Program-made: the position numbers and the translations under genes
Notes under the pieces: model-generated
Database searches by the model: none
Told to the model about the DNA's origin: nothing
What the model saw: the letters and a program-made list of their open reading frames with translations, nothing else
Assembly: GCF_012395815.1 (NCBI RefSeq)
Contig: NZ_JAAZQQ010000006.1
Location: forward strand, 62,001-126,000
Source: Roseicyclus persicicus
GTDB taxonomy: Bacteria; Pseudomonadota; Alphaproteobacteria; Rhodobacterales; Rhodobacteraceae
Direction: 5' to 3'
Length of the DNA stretch: 64,000 bases
Shown: in pieces, positions 36,659 to 44,504 of the stretch
Layout of the letters: each line of letters opens with the position of its first letter
How positions within the stretch are numbered: the stretch's first letter is position 1

Positions 36659-37849
36659 ATGAAGAAGATCCTGATGGCCTCTGCGGCCACCCTGGCGCTT
36701 GCCGGTGCGGCCCATGCCGACGCCCATGGCGGTGTTACGCTGGGCGTGCTCCTCGGCTTTACCGGCCCTGCGGAATCCTTGGCCCCCGGCATGGCATCGG
36801 GCGCGGAACTCGCCATGTCCGAAGTGACGGAAAGCGGCCAGCTGCTGGGCGGCATGGCCGTCACCTCGGCCCGTGGCGACTCGGCCTGCGACGCAACCCT
36901 GTCCGTCGCGGCCGCCGAGCGGCTGATCACCGCGGAAGGCGTGGACGGTATCGTCGGCGCGCTGTGCTCGGGCGCCACGATCCCCGCGCTCACCAACGTC
37001 GCCGTCCCGAACGGCATGGTCATGATCTCGCCCTCCGCGACCTCGCCGGCGCTCTCGACCATCGAGGACAACGGTCTGTTCTTCCGGACCGCCCCCTCCG
37101 ACGCACGCCAGGGCGTCGTGATGGCCGAAAACATCATGGACCGCGGCTTCACCTCGGTGGCCGTCACCTACACCAACAACGACTACGGTCAGGGCCTCGC
37201 TGACAGCTTTGCTGCCGCGTTCCAGGAAATGGGCGGCACGGTCACGCTCGTCGCGTCCCACGAAGAAAACCGCGCCGACTACTCGGCCGAAGTGGGTGCC
37301 CTGGCGGCGGCGGGCGGCGAAGTGCTCGTGGTCGCGGGCTACGTCGACGGCGGCGGCTCGGGCATCATCCAGGCCGCGCTCGATTCGGGCGCCTTCGACA
37401 CCTTCGTCCTGCCGGACGGCATGGTCGGCGCACAGCTGGTGGCGAACTTCGGCACCCAGATCGATGGCTCGTTCGGCCAGTTCCCGGGCACCGATAGCGA
37501 GGGCTCGAACATCTACTTCGGCCTCGCGGAAGCCGCTGGCTTCGACGGGACCTCGGCGTTCTCGGCCGAAGGCTACGACGCGGCGGCGCTGATCCTGCTG
37601 GCGATGCAGGCGGCGGGCTCCACCACCCCGACCGACTACGCTGCCCACATCATGGACGTGGCCAACGCTCCCGGCGAGCCGATCCTGCCGGGCGAACTGG
37701 GCCGCGCGCTGGAGCTGATCGCGGCTGGCACCGACATCGACTATGTCGGCGCGACCGCCGTGGAACTGATCGGTGGCGGCGAGTCGGCTGGCAACTACCG
37801 CGAGATCGAGATCCAGAACGGCGAAATCGCCACGGTCAACTTCCGCTGA
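36659..37849 (+). CDS. livK: ABC transporter substrate-binding protein (branched-chain amino acid type)
   Basis: A 396-residue periplasmic receptor of the LivK class (type I binding fold). A Sec signal (KKILMASAATLALAGAAHA) precedes the mature protein. Family pieces are VTLGVLLGFTGPAESLAP, GDSACDATLSVAAAERLI, GIVGALCSGATIPAL, ISPSATSPALS, VTYTNNDYGQGLADSF and AEGYDAAALILLAMQAAG. Codon choice is smoother and slightly less GC-rich than the neighbours, as in highly expressed genes. AGGGAG precedes the ATG by ~10 bases. The actual ligand could be an amino acid, amide or related compound. Confidence 0.92.
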   Translation: MKKILMASAATLALAGAAHADAHGGVTLGVLLGFTGPAESLAPGMASGAELAMSEVTESGQLLGGMAVTSARGDSACDATLSVAAAERLITAEGVDGIVGALCSGATIPALTNVAVPNGMVMISPSATSPALSTIEDNGLFFRTAPSDARQGVVMAENIMDRGFTSVAVTYTNNDYGQGLADSFAAAFQEMGGTVTLVASHEENRADYSAEVGALAAAGGEVLVVAGYVDGGGSGIIQAALDSGAFDTFVLPDGMVGAQLVANFGTQIDGSFGQFPGTDSEGSNIYFGLAEAAGFDGTSAFSAEGYDAAALILLAMQAAGSTTPTDYAAHIMDVANAPGEPILPGELGRALELIAAGTDIDYVGATAVELIGGGESAGNYREIEIQNGEIATVNFR

Positions 37850-37873
37850 TCCACATCTAACCGAAAAACAGGG

Positions 37874-37897
37874 GCAGCCCGGCGCAAACCGGGCTGC
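37874..37897 (+). other. Stem-loop between livK and livG
   Basis: GCAGCCCGG (37874-37882) pairs with CCGGGCTGC (37889-37897) around a six-base loop, 25 bases after the livK stop, followed by TTCCACTT. It is probably a partial terminator or mRNA stabiliser that keeps the receptor in excess over the membrane components. Confidence 0.75.
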
Positions 37898-37922
37898 TTC
37901 CACTTAGGGGGAGACCGCGCAG

Positions 37923-38717
37923 ATGATCGAGGTCCGGGACCTGCACAAGCATTTCGGCGGCTTCCACGCCGTCGACGGGGCGTCGCTCCGCATCGAGACC
38001 GGCTCGATCACCGCGCTGATCGGCCCGAACGGCGCCGGCAAGACGACGCTGTTCAACGTGATCGCGGGCGTCCACGCGCCCACCTCCGGCACCGTCATCA
38101 TGGACGGCGAGGACATCACCGGCCTGCCGCCGCACGTGCTGTTCTCCAAGGGCCTCCTGCGCACCTTCCAGATCGCGCACGAGTTCCATTCCATGACCTG
38201 CCGCGAGAACCTGATGATGGTGCCGCCGGGCCAGTCGGGCGAAAGCCTGTGGAACACCTGGTTCGGCCGCAAGCGCATCGCCGACGAGGAGCGCGCGCTC
38301 AGGGCCAAGGCCGACGAGGTGCTGGAGTTCCTGACCATCGAACATCTCGCCGACCACCCGGCCGGCAAGGTCTCGGGCGGGCAGAAGAAGCTGCTGGAGC
38401 TTGGCCGCACCATGATGGTGGACGCCAAGATCGTGTTCCTCGACGAGGTCGGCGCCGGCGTGAACCGGACGCTGCTGAACACCATCGGCGACGCGATCAT
38501 CCGCCTGAACAAGGAACGCGGCTACACCTTCTGCGTGATCGAGCACGACATGGATTTCATCGCGCGGCTCTGCGACCCGGTCATCGTGATGGCCGAGGGC
38601 CGCGTGCTGGCCGAGGGCACGATCGACCAGATCAAGGCCAACGAGCAAGTGATCGAGGCCTATCTCGGCACCGGCCTGAAGAACAAGGACAAGCTGGCCG
38701 AAGGGGCCCCGGCATGA
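37923..38717 (+). CDS. livG: ABC transporter ATP-binding protein LivG
   Basis: A 264-residue ATPase. Walker A is LIGPNGAGKTTLF, the Q-loop region is RTFQIAHEFHSMTCRENLMM, the signature is VSGGQKKLLELGR, Walker B is IVFLDEVGAGVN and the switch His is in VIEHDMDF. Val replaces the usual Pro after the catalytic Glu of Walker B. The inserted helical LivG region (GESLWNTWFGRKRIADEERAL) is present. Its stop overlaps the livF start (ATGA). Confidence 0.94.
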   Translation: MIEVRDLHKHFGGFHAVDGASLRIETGSITALIGPNGAGKTTLFNVIAGVHAPTSGTVIMDGEDITGLPPHVLFSKGLLRTFQIAHEFHSMTCRENLMMVPPGQSGESLWNTWFGRKRIADEERALRAKADEVLEFLTIEHLADHPAGKVSGGQKKLLELGRTMMVDAKIVFLDEVGAGVNRTLLNTIGDAIIRLNKERGYTFCVIEHDMDFIARLCDPVIVMAEGRVLAEGTIDQIKANEQVIEAYLGTGLKNKDKLAEGAPA

Positions 38718-39538
38718 GCGACAACCCCTACCAGAACGACCGCGGCAACAAGGACTGGTCCATCGCCAAGCCCGGCGGCACCGGCGAGATGACCGCCGCG
38801 CCCGGCACCGGCCACGCGATGAACACCTCCGAGGCCTTCCTGATCGGCGACACGATGACCGGCGGCTACGGCAGCGGGCCGGACATCCTGCACGACTGCA
38901 CCATCGCCGTGAACCCCGGCGAGATCGCGGTGATCGTGGGCCCGAACGGCGCCGGCAAATCCACCGCGATGAAGGCGGTGTTCGGCATGCTGAACGTGCG
39001 GCAGGGCTCGGTGCGGCTGGATGGCGAGGACATCACCGACCTCAGCCCGCAGGCGCGGGTGGCCAAGGGCATGGGCTTCGTGCCGCAGACCAACAACATC
39101 TTTGCCTCGCTGACCGTCGAGGAAAACCTCGAGATGGGCGCCTTCATCCGCCGCGACGACATCCGCGGCACGATGGAGCAGGTCTACGAGCTGTTCCCGA
39201 TCCTCAAGGACAAGCGCCGCCAGCCGGCGGGCGAGCTGTCGGGCGGCCAGCGCCAGCAGGTCGCCGTGGGCCGCGCGCTGATGACCCAGCCCAAGGTGCT
39301 GATGCTGGACGAGCCCACCGCGGGCGTCTCGCCCATCGTGATGGACGAGCTGTTCGACCGGATCATCGAGGTCAGCCGCACCGGCATCCCGATCCTGATG
39401 GTGGAACAGAACGCCCGCCAGGCGCTGGAGATCGCCGACAAGGGCTACGTGCTGGTGCAGGGCCGCAACGCCCACACCGGCACCGGCAAGGAGCTGCTGG
39501 CCGACCCCGAGGTCCGCCGCAGCTTCCTCGGGGGCTGA
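38714..39538 (+). CDS. livF: ABC transporter ATP-binding protein LivF
   Basis: A 274-residue ATPase. An unusual polar N-terminal extension of ~38 residues (SDNPYQNDRGNKDWSIAKPG onward) precedes the ATPase domain. The domain has Walker A VGPNGAGKSTAMK, Q-loop GFVPQTNNIFASLTVEENLEM, signature LSGGQRQQVAVGRAL, Walker B VLMLDEPTAGVSP and MVEQNARQAL. An internal ATG at the end of the extension could also start translation, but the first ATG is coupled to livG. The gene is followed after 5 bases by three small secreted genes. Confidence 0.94.
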   Translation: MSDNPYQNDRGNKDWSIAKPGGTGEMTAAPGTGHAMNTSEAFLIGDTMTGGYGSGPDILHDCTIAVNPGEIAVIVGPNGAGKSTAMKAVFGMLNVRQGSVRLDGEDITDLSPQARVAKGMGFVPQTNNIFASLTVEENLEMGAFIRRDDIRGTMEQVYELFPILKDKRRQPAGELSGGQRQQVAVGRALMTQPKVLMLDEPTAGVSPIVMDELFDRIIEVSRTGIPILMVEQNARQALEIADKGYVLVQGRNAHTGTGKELLADPEVRRSFLGG

Positions 39539-39543
39539 GGCCG

Positions 39544-39954
39544 ATGCGCCGCGCCCTGCCCGCCCTCATCGCGCTGGCCGCCCTGCCCGCCCAGGCGCAG
39601 GACGGCGCGCCCGTCGCGCTGGATTGCACGCTCACCACGCTCTGCCTCGACGCCGGCACCTGCCGCGACTGGGACCAGCCGCTGGAGATCCGCGGCGCGA
39701 ACGGCGTCTGGCAGGTGACCTGGAGCGACACCGGCCTGCCGTCGGACTACGAGCTGATCGCCGACATCCCCGCCCCCGAGGGCAGCCTTGCGGACACGCG
39801 ACTCATCAGCCTGCTCTACCGCAACCCCGAAACCCAGTCGGTGCAGGTCGTCACGGTGGAAACCGGCGGCGGCGGTCTGGCCGTCTCGGGCCACCAGCCG
39901 CAGGCGAACCCGCGCGGCGTCACCGGCTACGGCACCTGCGAGGGGGCGGGATGA
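39544..39954 (+). CDS. Small secreted cysteine-motif protein 1 in the liv operon
   Basis: A 136-residue protein with a Sec signal (RRALPALIALAALPAQAQ). The mature N-terminus has cysteines at 28, 34 and 40 (C-x5-C-x5-C, CTLTTLCLDAGTC), and the end is YGTCEGAG with the fourth cysteine at 132. The same layout recurs in the next two genes. Four cysteines suggest two disulfides in the periplasm. I do not recognise the family. It starts 5 bases after livF, and its stop overlaps the next start (ATGA), so it is part of the transporter operon. Confidence 0.8.
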   Translation: MRRALPALIALAALPAQAQDGAPVALDCTLTTLCLDAGTCRDWDQPLEIRGANGVWQVTWSDTGLPSDYELIADIPAPEGSLADTRLISLLYRNPETQSVQVVTVETGGGGLAVSGHQPQANPRGVTGYGTCEGAG

Positions 39955-40313
39955 TCCGGCCGCTCGCCCTTGCCCTGCTGTGCGCGGCCCCCGCCGTGGC
40001 CGAACCCTGGGACTGCGCCTTCACCGTGGAATGCGAGGCCGGCGCGGGCTGCGAGCCGATCGCCGTGTCGCTGCGGGTGATCGCCGCCGACCACGCGGGC
40101 GACCTGTTCCTGTCCTCCAGCATCGGCGACAGCCCGGTCCTGCGCCTGACGCCGCCGGGCACCCTGCCCGCGACCTATGCCGGCTCGGGCCGCGACGGCA
40201 TCGCCGAGCTGCTGACCATCGAGGCCGACCGGACCGCGCTGCTGACGCTGCACATCTTCGACGGCGCGGCGGCGGCGGCCACCCATTTCGGCACCTGCGA
40301 GGGGCTACAATGA
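39951..40313 (+). CDS. Small secreted cysteine-motif protein 2 in the liv operon
   Basis: A 120-residue protein with a short signal (IRPLALALLCAAPAVAE). Cysteines 22, 28 and 34 repeat the C-x5-C-x5-C pattern (CAFTVECEAGAGC), and the C-terminus is FGTCEGLQ (Cys116). The middle is predicted beta-rich (GDLFLSSSIGDSPVLRLTPP; ALLTLHIFDGAA). It is a paralogue of its two neighbours by motif rather than overall identity. ATGA overlaps on both sides couple all three genes. Function unknown; the operon suggests a periplasmic accessory to the transporter. Confidence 0.8.
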   Translation: MIRPLALALLCAAPAVAEPWDCAFTVECEAGAGCEPIAVSLRVIAADHAGDLFLSSSIGDSPVLRLTPPGTLPATYAGSGRDGIAELLTIEADRTALLTLHIFDGAAAAATHFGTCEGLQ

Positions 40314-40741
40314 CCCGCGCCGCCCTGCCCCTCCCCCTCCTGCTGGCGCTGGCGGCCCCGGCCGCGGCCCAGACCGCCGTCGAGCCCGTGCTGGCCGAGA
40401 CCTGCCGCGCCACCGCCGTCTGCACCGCCGCGGGCGACTGCGGCCCCTCGGACCTTGCCTTTGCCCTGACGGTCACCGAGCCCGAGCCCCACCGGCCCGT
40501 GACCACCGTCACCCTGCCGGGCAGCCCCCCGGCCGAAGCGCTCCGCGACGCGACCTCGGGCACCGCCCATGCCTGGGCCGCCGACGGCATCGCCTACACG
40601 CTGCTCTACATCTTCAACTCGGGCTTCTACGACCGCGCGGACGCCCCCGAGGACCCGCCCGAGTTTCTGCTGACCATGGCCCCGATCCAGGGCCGGATCG
40701 GCGACGCACGCATCTACACCGGCACCTGCGAGGCGCTCTGA
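40310..40741 (+). CDS. Small secreted cysteine-motif protein 3 in the liv operon
   Basis: A 143-residue protein with a signal peptide (LPLPLLLALAAPAAAQ). Cysteines 32, 38 and 44 (CRATAVCTAAGDC) and the terminal TGTCEAL (Cys140) match the other two proteins. The middle carries WAADGIAYTLLYIFNSGFYD, longer than in protein 2. The stop is one base before the livH ATG, so translation of the permease may depend on it. No known domain is recognised. Confidence 0.8.
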   Translation: MTRAALPLPLLLALAAPAAAQTAVEPVLAETCRATAVCTAAGDCGPSDLAFALTVTEPEPHRPVTTVTLPGSPPAEALRDATSGTAHAWAADGIAYTLLYIFNSGFYDRADAPEDPPEFLLTMAPIQGRIGDARIYTGTCEAL

Positions 40742-40742
40742 C

Positions 40743-41753
40743 ATGGATTTCCTCAACGCCCTCGTGGCGCTCCTGAACTTCGTCATCATCCCGGCAACCG
40801 CCTATGGCGCGCAGCTGGCGCTGGGGGCGCTCGGGGTGACGCTGATCTACGGCATCCTGCGCTTCTCGAACTTCGCCCATGGCGACACTATGGCCTTCGG
40901 GACCATGGTGGTAATCCTCTGCACCTGGGGCCTGCAGGGCGCCGGCGTGACCCTCGGGCCGCTGCCCACCGCGCTGCTCGCGCTGCCCGTGGGCATCGCG
41001 GCCACGGGCCTCCTCGTCATCGCCACCGACCGCGGCGTCTACCGCTTCTACCGCCGGCAGAAGGCCAAGCCCGTGATCTACGTGATCGCCTCGCTGGGCG
41101 TCATGTTCATCATGAACGGCATCGTGCGCTTCATCATCGGCGTGGACGACCAGCGCTTCGTCGACGGCGAGCGCTTCATCATCTCGGCCCGCACCTTCCG
41201 CGACATGACCGGGCTCGAGGAAGGCCTCGCCTTCCGCACCTCGCAGGGCCTGACCATCGTGGTCGCCATCATCGCGGTGGCGCTCCTGTTCTGGTTCCTC
41301 AACCGCACCCGCACCGGCAAGTCGATGCGCGCCTTTTCCGACAACGAGGACCTGGCGCTGCTGTCCGGCATCAACCCCGAGCGGGTGGTGATGATCACCT
41401 GGCTGATCGTCGCGGCGCTCGCCACCACCGCGGGGGTGCTCTACGGGCTGGACAAGTCGTTCAAGCCTATCACCTATTTCCAGCTCCTGCTGCCGATCTT
41501 CGCCTCGGCCATCGTCGGCGGCCTCGGCAACCCGGTCGGCGCGATCCTCGGCGGTTTTCTCATCGCCTTCTCCGAGGTCGGCGTGACCTACGCCTTTCGC
41601 AAGGTCGTGGCCTACCTCGCGCCGGGCGATTGGGAACCCACGGGGCTGCTGCAGCTCCTGTCCACCGACTACAAGTTCGCGGTCAGCTTCGGCATCCTGC
41701 TGATCGTGCTCCTGTTCCGACCGACCGGTATCACGAGGGGGAAATCGATATGA
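40743..41753 (+). CDS. livH: ABC transporter permease LivH
   Basis: A 336-residue inner-membrane permease with about eight helices. The LivH pattern is clear: LALGALGVTLIYGILRFSNF with AHGDTMAFG, VIYVIASLGVMFIMNGIVRF, FSDNEDLALLSGINPERVVM (the ATPase-contact loop), and FASAIVGGLGNPVGAILGGF. An extended charged loop (VDDQRFVDGERFIISARTF) precedes helix 4. Its start is one base after the third small secreted gene, and its stop overlaps livM. Confidence 0.94.
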   Translation: MDFLNALVALLNFVIIPATAYGAQLALGALGVTLIYGILRFSNFAHGDTMAFGTMVVILCTWGLQGAGVTLGPLPTALLALPVGIAATGLLVIATDRGVYRFYRRQKAKPVIYVIASLGVMFIMNGIVRFIIGVDDQRFVDGERFIISARTFRDMTGLEEGLAFRTSQGLTIVVAIIAVALLFWFLNRTRTGKSMRAFSDNEDLALLSGINPERVVMITWLIVAALATTAGVLYGLDKSFKPITYFQLLLPIFASAIVGGLGNPVGAILGGFLIAFSEVGVTYAFRKVVAYLAPGDWEPTGLLQLLSTDYKFAVSFGILLIVLLFRPTGITRGKSI

Positions 41754-43060
41754 TCGGCGCAATCGACAAGCGGTCGATGCTCCTGTTCGCCTTGGTGGCC
41801 GTGCTCTACATCGGCACCGGCTTCGTGCAGTCCTGGAACACGACGCTCACCATCCTCAACATGGGCCTCGTCAGCGCGATCATGGCGCTCGGCGTGAACA
41901 TGCAGTGGGGCTACGCGGGCCTGTTCAACGTGGGCGTAATGGGCTTCGTCGCGCTCGGGGGGCTTGCGGCCGTGCTGGTGTCGCTGCCGCCCGTGGGCGA
42001 GGCCTGGGCGGCGGGTGGCATCCGCGTGCTGCTCGGCCTCGTGCTGGGCGCCGCCACCATCCTTGCCGCAATACTCGCCTATTCCCGAATGGCCGCGGGA
42101 CGCACCCGAACCATGACGATGGTGGTGATACTCGTCGGGGGCTTCTTCCTCTACCGGAGTGTCTTCGACGCCGGTGTCGCCGCCGTCGAGGCGATTGACC
42201 CGTCCTCCACCGGCTTCCTGGGCGGCCTCGGGCTTCCGGTGATCCTGTCATGGCCCGTGGGTGGCGTACTGGCCGCCGGGGCGGCATGGCTGATCGGCAA
42301 GACCGCGCTCGGCCTGCGCTCGGACTACCTCGCCATCGCGACGCTGGGCATTTCCGAGATCATCATCGCCGTTCTCAAGAACGAGGACTGGCTGGCCCGC
42401 GGCGTGAAGAATGTCACCGGCATCCCCCGCCCCGTCCCCTACGAGATCGACCTGCAGCAGACCGACTGGTTCCTCGACCTCTCGGCCCGGATCGGGGCCG
42501 ATCCCGTCGCGTTCTCCGCCGTCACGGTCAAGCTCTGCTACGCGGCCCTGTTCGTCGTCGTCTTGCTGGTGGTGATCTGGTTCTCCCAAAGGGCGTGGAA
42601 TTCACCCTGGGGCCGGATGATGCGCGCGATCCGCGACAACGAGGTCTCGGCCTCGGCCATGGGCAAGGACGTCAAGGCGCGCCACCTGCAGGTGTTCATC
42701 CTGGGCTCCGCCGTGGTCGGCATGGCCGGCGCGATGATGACCACCCTCGACAGCCAGCTGGTCCCCAGCACCTACCAGCCCCTGCGCTTCACCTTCCTCG
42801 TCTGGGTGATGGTGATCGTCGGAGGCTCGGGCAACAACTGGGGCGCGGTGCTGGGCGGCTTCCTGATCTGGTGGCTATGGATCATGGTCGAACCCATGGG
42901 CCTTGCTCTCATGGAAGCCCTCACATCCGGCATGGCCGAGGGCACCTGGCTGCGCGAGCATCTGCTCGACTCGGCCGCCCACATGCGCCTCCTGACCATG
43001 GGGATCATCCTGCTCCTCGTGCTGCGCTTCAGCCCGCGCGGCCTGATCCCGGAACGCTGA
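41750..43060 (+). CDS. livM: ABC transporter permease LivM
   Basis: A 436-residue permease, partner of LivH. Signature segments are TILNMGLVSAIMALGVNMQW, GYAGLFNVGVMGFVALGG, LRSDYLAIATLGISEIIIAV, the coupling loop RMMRAIRDNEVSASAMGKDV, and VMVIVGGSGNNWGAVLGGFL. It is longer than E. coli LivM (~425) by a small insertion after helix 4. ATGA overlap with livH indicates coupling. It is the last gene of the operon; a terminator follows 9 bases after the stop. Confidence 0.94.
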   Translation: MIGAIDKRSMLLFALVAVLYIGTGFVQSWNTTLTILNMGLVSAIMALGVNMQWGYAGLFNVGVMGFVALGGLAAVLVSLPPVGEAWAAGGIRVLLGLVLGAATILAAILAYSRMAAGRTRTMTMVVILVGGFFLYRSVFDAGVAAVEAIDPSSTGFLGGLGLPVILSWPVGGVLAAGAAWLIGKTALGLRSDYLAIATLGISEIIIAVLKNEDWLARGVKNVTGIPRPVPYEIDLQQTDWFLDLSARIGADPVAFSAVTVKLCYAALFVVVLLVVIWFSQRAWNSPWGRMMRAIRDNEVSASAMGKDVKARHLQVFILGSAVVGMAGAMMTTLDSQLVPSTYQPLRFTFLVWVMVIVGGSGNNWGAVLGGFLIWWLWIMVEPMGLALMEALTSGMAEGTWLREHLLDSAAHMRLLTMGIILLLVLRFSPRGLIPER

Positions 43061-43069
43061 CACGGAAAA

Positions 43070-43094
43070 GGGGCCCGTCCATCGCGCGGGCCCC
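43070..43094 (+). terminator. Terminator of the liv operon
   Basis: GGGGCCCG (43070-43077) pairs with CGGGCCCC (43087-43094) around a nine-base loop. Its right arm runs into repeat (e), with TCATCTTTG following. Confidence 0.65.
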
Positions 43095-43156
43095 CCTCAT
43101 CTTTGCTTGAAAAATACTCCGGGGGGAGGCCGAAGGCCGGGGGGGCAGCGCCCCCC
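43091..43156 (-). repeat. Dispersed intergenic repeat, full copy (e)
   Basis: On the minus strand: a GGGGGGC-GCT-GCCCCCC hairpin, a GGCC-TTC-GGCC mini-hairpin, then CGGAGTATTTTTCAAGCAAA and GATGAGGGGG. It sits between the convergent livM and enoyl-CoA hydratase genes, directly after the hydratase stop. It combines the hairpin and core of copies (b) and (f) with a small TTC hairpin like that of the 51-bp repeat. Confidence 0.8.
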
Positions 43157-43163
43157 AGCACCC

Positions 43164-43940
43164 TCACCGCCCCTCGAACACCGGCTTCCGCTTCTCGAGG
43201 AAGGCCACAACGCCCTCCTTGAAATCCCGCGTCTTGCCGCACTGCCCCTGCAGCTGGCCCTCCAGCAGCAGCTGCTCCTGCAGCCCGTTCCCGAAACTCG
43301 CCTGCATCGCCGCCTTCACCCGCTTGAAGGCCTCGGTGGGCCCGCTCGCCAGATGCCGCGCCCGCGCCTCCCAGGTCTCGGCAAAGGCGTCGTCGGCGAC
43401 TGCCTCCCAGATCATGCCCCAGTCGGCGGCCTGCCGCGCGCTGATCCTGTCGGCGAACAGCGCCGCGCCCATCGCCTTCTGCAGGCCCACCGTCCGCGGC
43501 AGCACCCAAGTGCCGCCCGCGTCGGGGATCAGGCCGATCCGCGTGAAGGCCTGGATGAAGAAGGCGCTCTCGGCCGCGATGGTGATGTCGGCCACCAGCG
43601 CCAGGTTCGCCCCCGCGCCGGCCGCGGTGCCGTTGACGGCGGCGATCACCGGCACCGGGCATTCCACGATCGCCATCAGCATCGGGATGTATTCGTCGCG
43701 CAACGTCCGCTCGAGGTTCAGGTTCGAGACATTGGCCCGGTCGCCCAGGTCCTGCCCCGAGCAGAACGCCCGGCCCTCGCCGGTCAGCACGACCACCCGC
43801 GCCTCCTGCCCGGCGGCGCCGACCGCGTGGGTGATCTCGGCGCGCATCTGGGTGTTGAGCGCGTTCATCACCTCGGGCCGGCGCAGCGTGATCACCGCCA
43901 TGCCGTCCCGGTCCTCGCGCGTGATGGTCTCGTACTGCAT
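43164..43940 (-). CDS. Enoyl-CoA hydratase/isomerase family protein (PaaG-like)
   Basis: A 258-residue crotonase-fold enzyme. The oxyanion hole residues lie in AFCSGQDLGDRA and NGTAAGAGANLALVADITIA; SAFFIQAFTRIGLIPDAGGTW carries the region with the catalytic Asp used by isomerases such as PaaG, while the first hydratase Glu position is not evident. It closes with FKEGVVAFLEKRKPVFEGR. The ATG at 43940 has GGAGG six bases upstream. It follows ccmH by 75 bases on the same strand. Role in phenylacetate degradation versus general beta-oxidation is unresolved; no other paa gene is present. Confidence 0.82.
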   Translation of the reverse strand: MQYETITREDRDGMAVITLRRPEVMNALNTQMRAEITHAVGAAGQEARVVVLTGEGRAFCSGQDLGDRANVSNLNLERTLRDEYIPMLMAIVECPVPVIAAVNGTAAGAGANLALVADITIAAESAFFIQAFTRIGLIPDAGGTWVLPRTVGLQKAMGAALFADRISARQAADWGMIWEAVADDAFAETWEARARHLASGPTEAFKRVKAAMQASFGNGLQEQLLLEGQLQGQCGKTRDFKEGVVAFLEKRKPVFEGR

Positions 43941-44015
43941 CGGGGCCTCCGCTGTGCTGTCGCGGCGGAGACTAGTCCCGGCCCGCCCGGGCGAAAAGCC
44001 GAAACGCCGCGTCAC

Positions 44016-44504
44016 TCACTCCTTGAGGAGATCGCTCAGGCGTGCCTGCTCCTCGGCCGACAGCGCCGCCTCGGACGGCGCCGGCGCGGCCGCGCGGCGG
44101 CGGATGTAGACCAGCGACAGGCCCGCCCCCAGCACCATCAGCACCGCCGGCGCCAGCCACAGCGCGATGTTCGACCCGGTCATGGTGGGGCGCAGCAGCA
44201 CATATTCGCCGTAGCGGTCGACGACGAACTCCACCACCTCGGCGTCCGTGTCCCCGGCGACGAGGCGCTCGCGCACGAGGAGCCGCAGGTCGCGGGCCAG
44301 CTGCGCGTTCGATTCGTCGATCGACTCGTTGCGGCAGACAAGGCAGCGCAGCCCCGCCGAGATGTCGCGCGCGCGCTCCTCCAGCGCCGGATCGGGCAGC
44401 ACCTCGTCGGGCTGCACCGCCCCCGCCGGCACCGCCAGCGCGAGCATCGCCGCGACCGCGCAGGCGGCCCCCGTGCGGCGCAGCGTGGCGATCCCGGCGC
44501 TCAT
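44016..44504 (-). CDS. ccmH: Cytochrome c maturation protein CcmH (CycL)
   Basis: A 162-residue membrane-anchored periplasmic thioredoxin-like reductant for apocytochrome c. A signal/anchor (AACAVAAMLALAVPAGAV) is followed by the redox motif LRCLVCRNESIDESNAQLA, the helix LRLLVRERLVAGDTDAEVVE and YGEYVLLRPTM. The C-terminal membrane helix is NIALWLAPAVLMVLGAGLSL, with a short cytoplasmic tail. Its start overlaps the ccmF stop (ATGA), as is usual for ccmF-ccmH pairs. Confidence 0.94.
   Translation of the reverse strand: MSAGIATLRRTGAACAVAAMLALAVPAGAVQPDEVLPDPALEERARDISAGLRCLVCRNESIDESNAQLARDLRLLVRERLVAGDTDAEVVEFVVDRYGEYVLLRPTMTGSNIALWLAPAVLMVLGAGLSLVYIRRRAAAPAPSEAALSAEEQARLSDLLKE

Noticed and set aside
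36600-36660. livK promoter from TATAAC at 36630-36635
   Set aside because: The -10-like match is fair, but no -35 lies at the right spacing, so it was not called.
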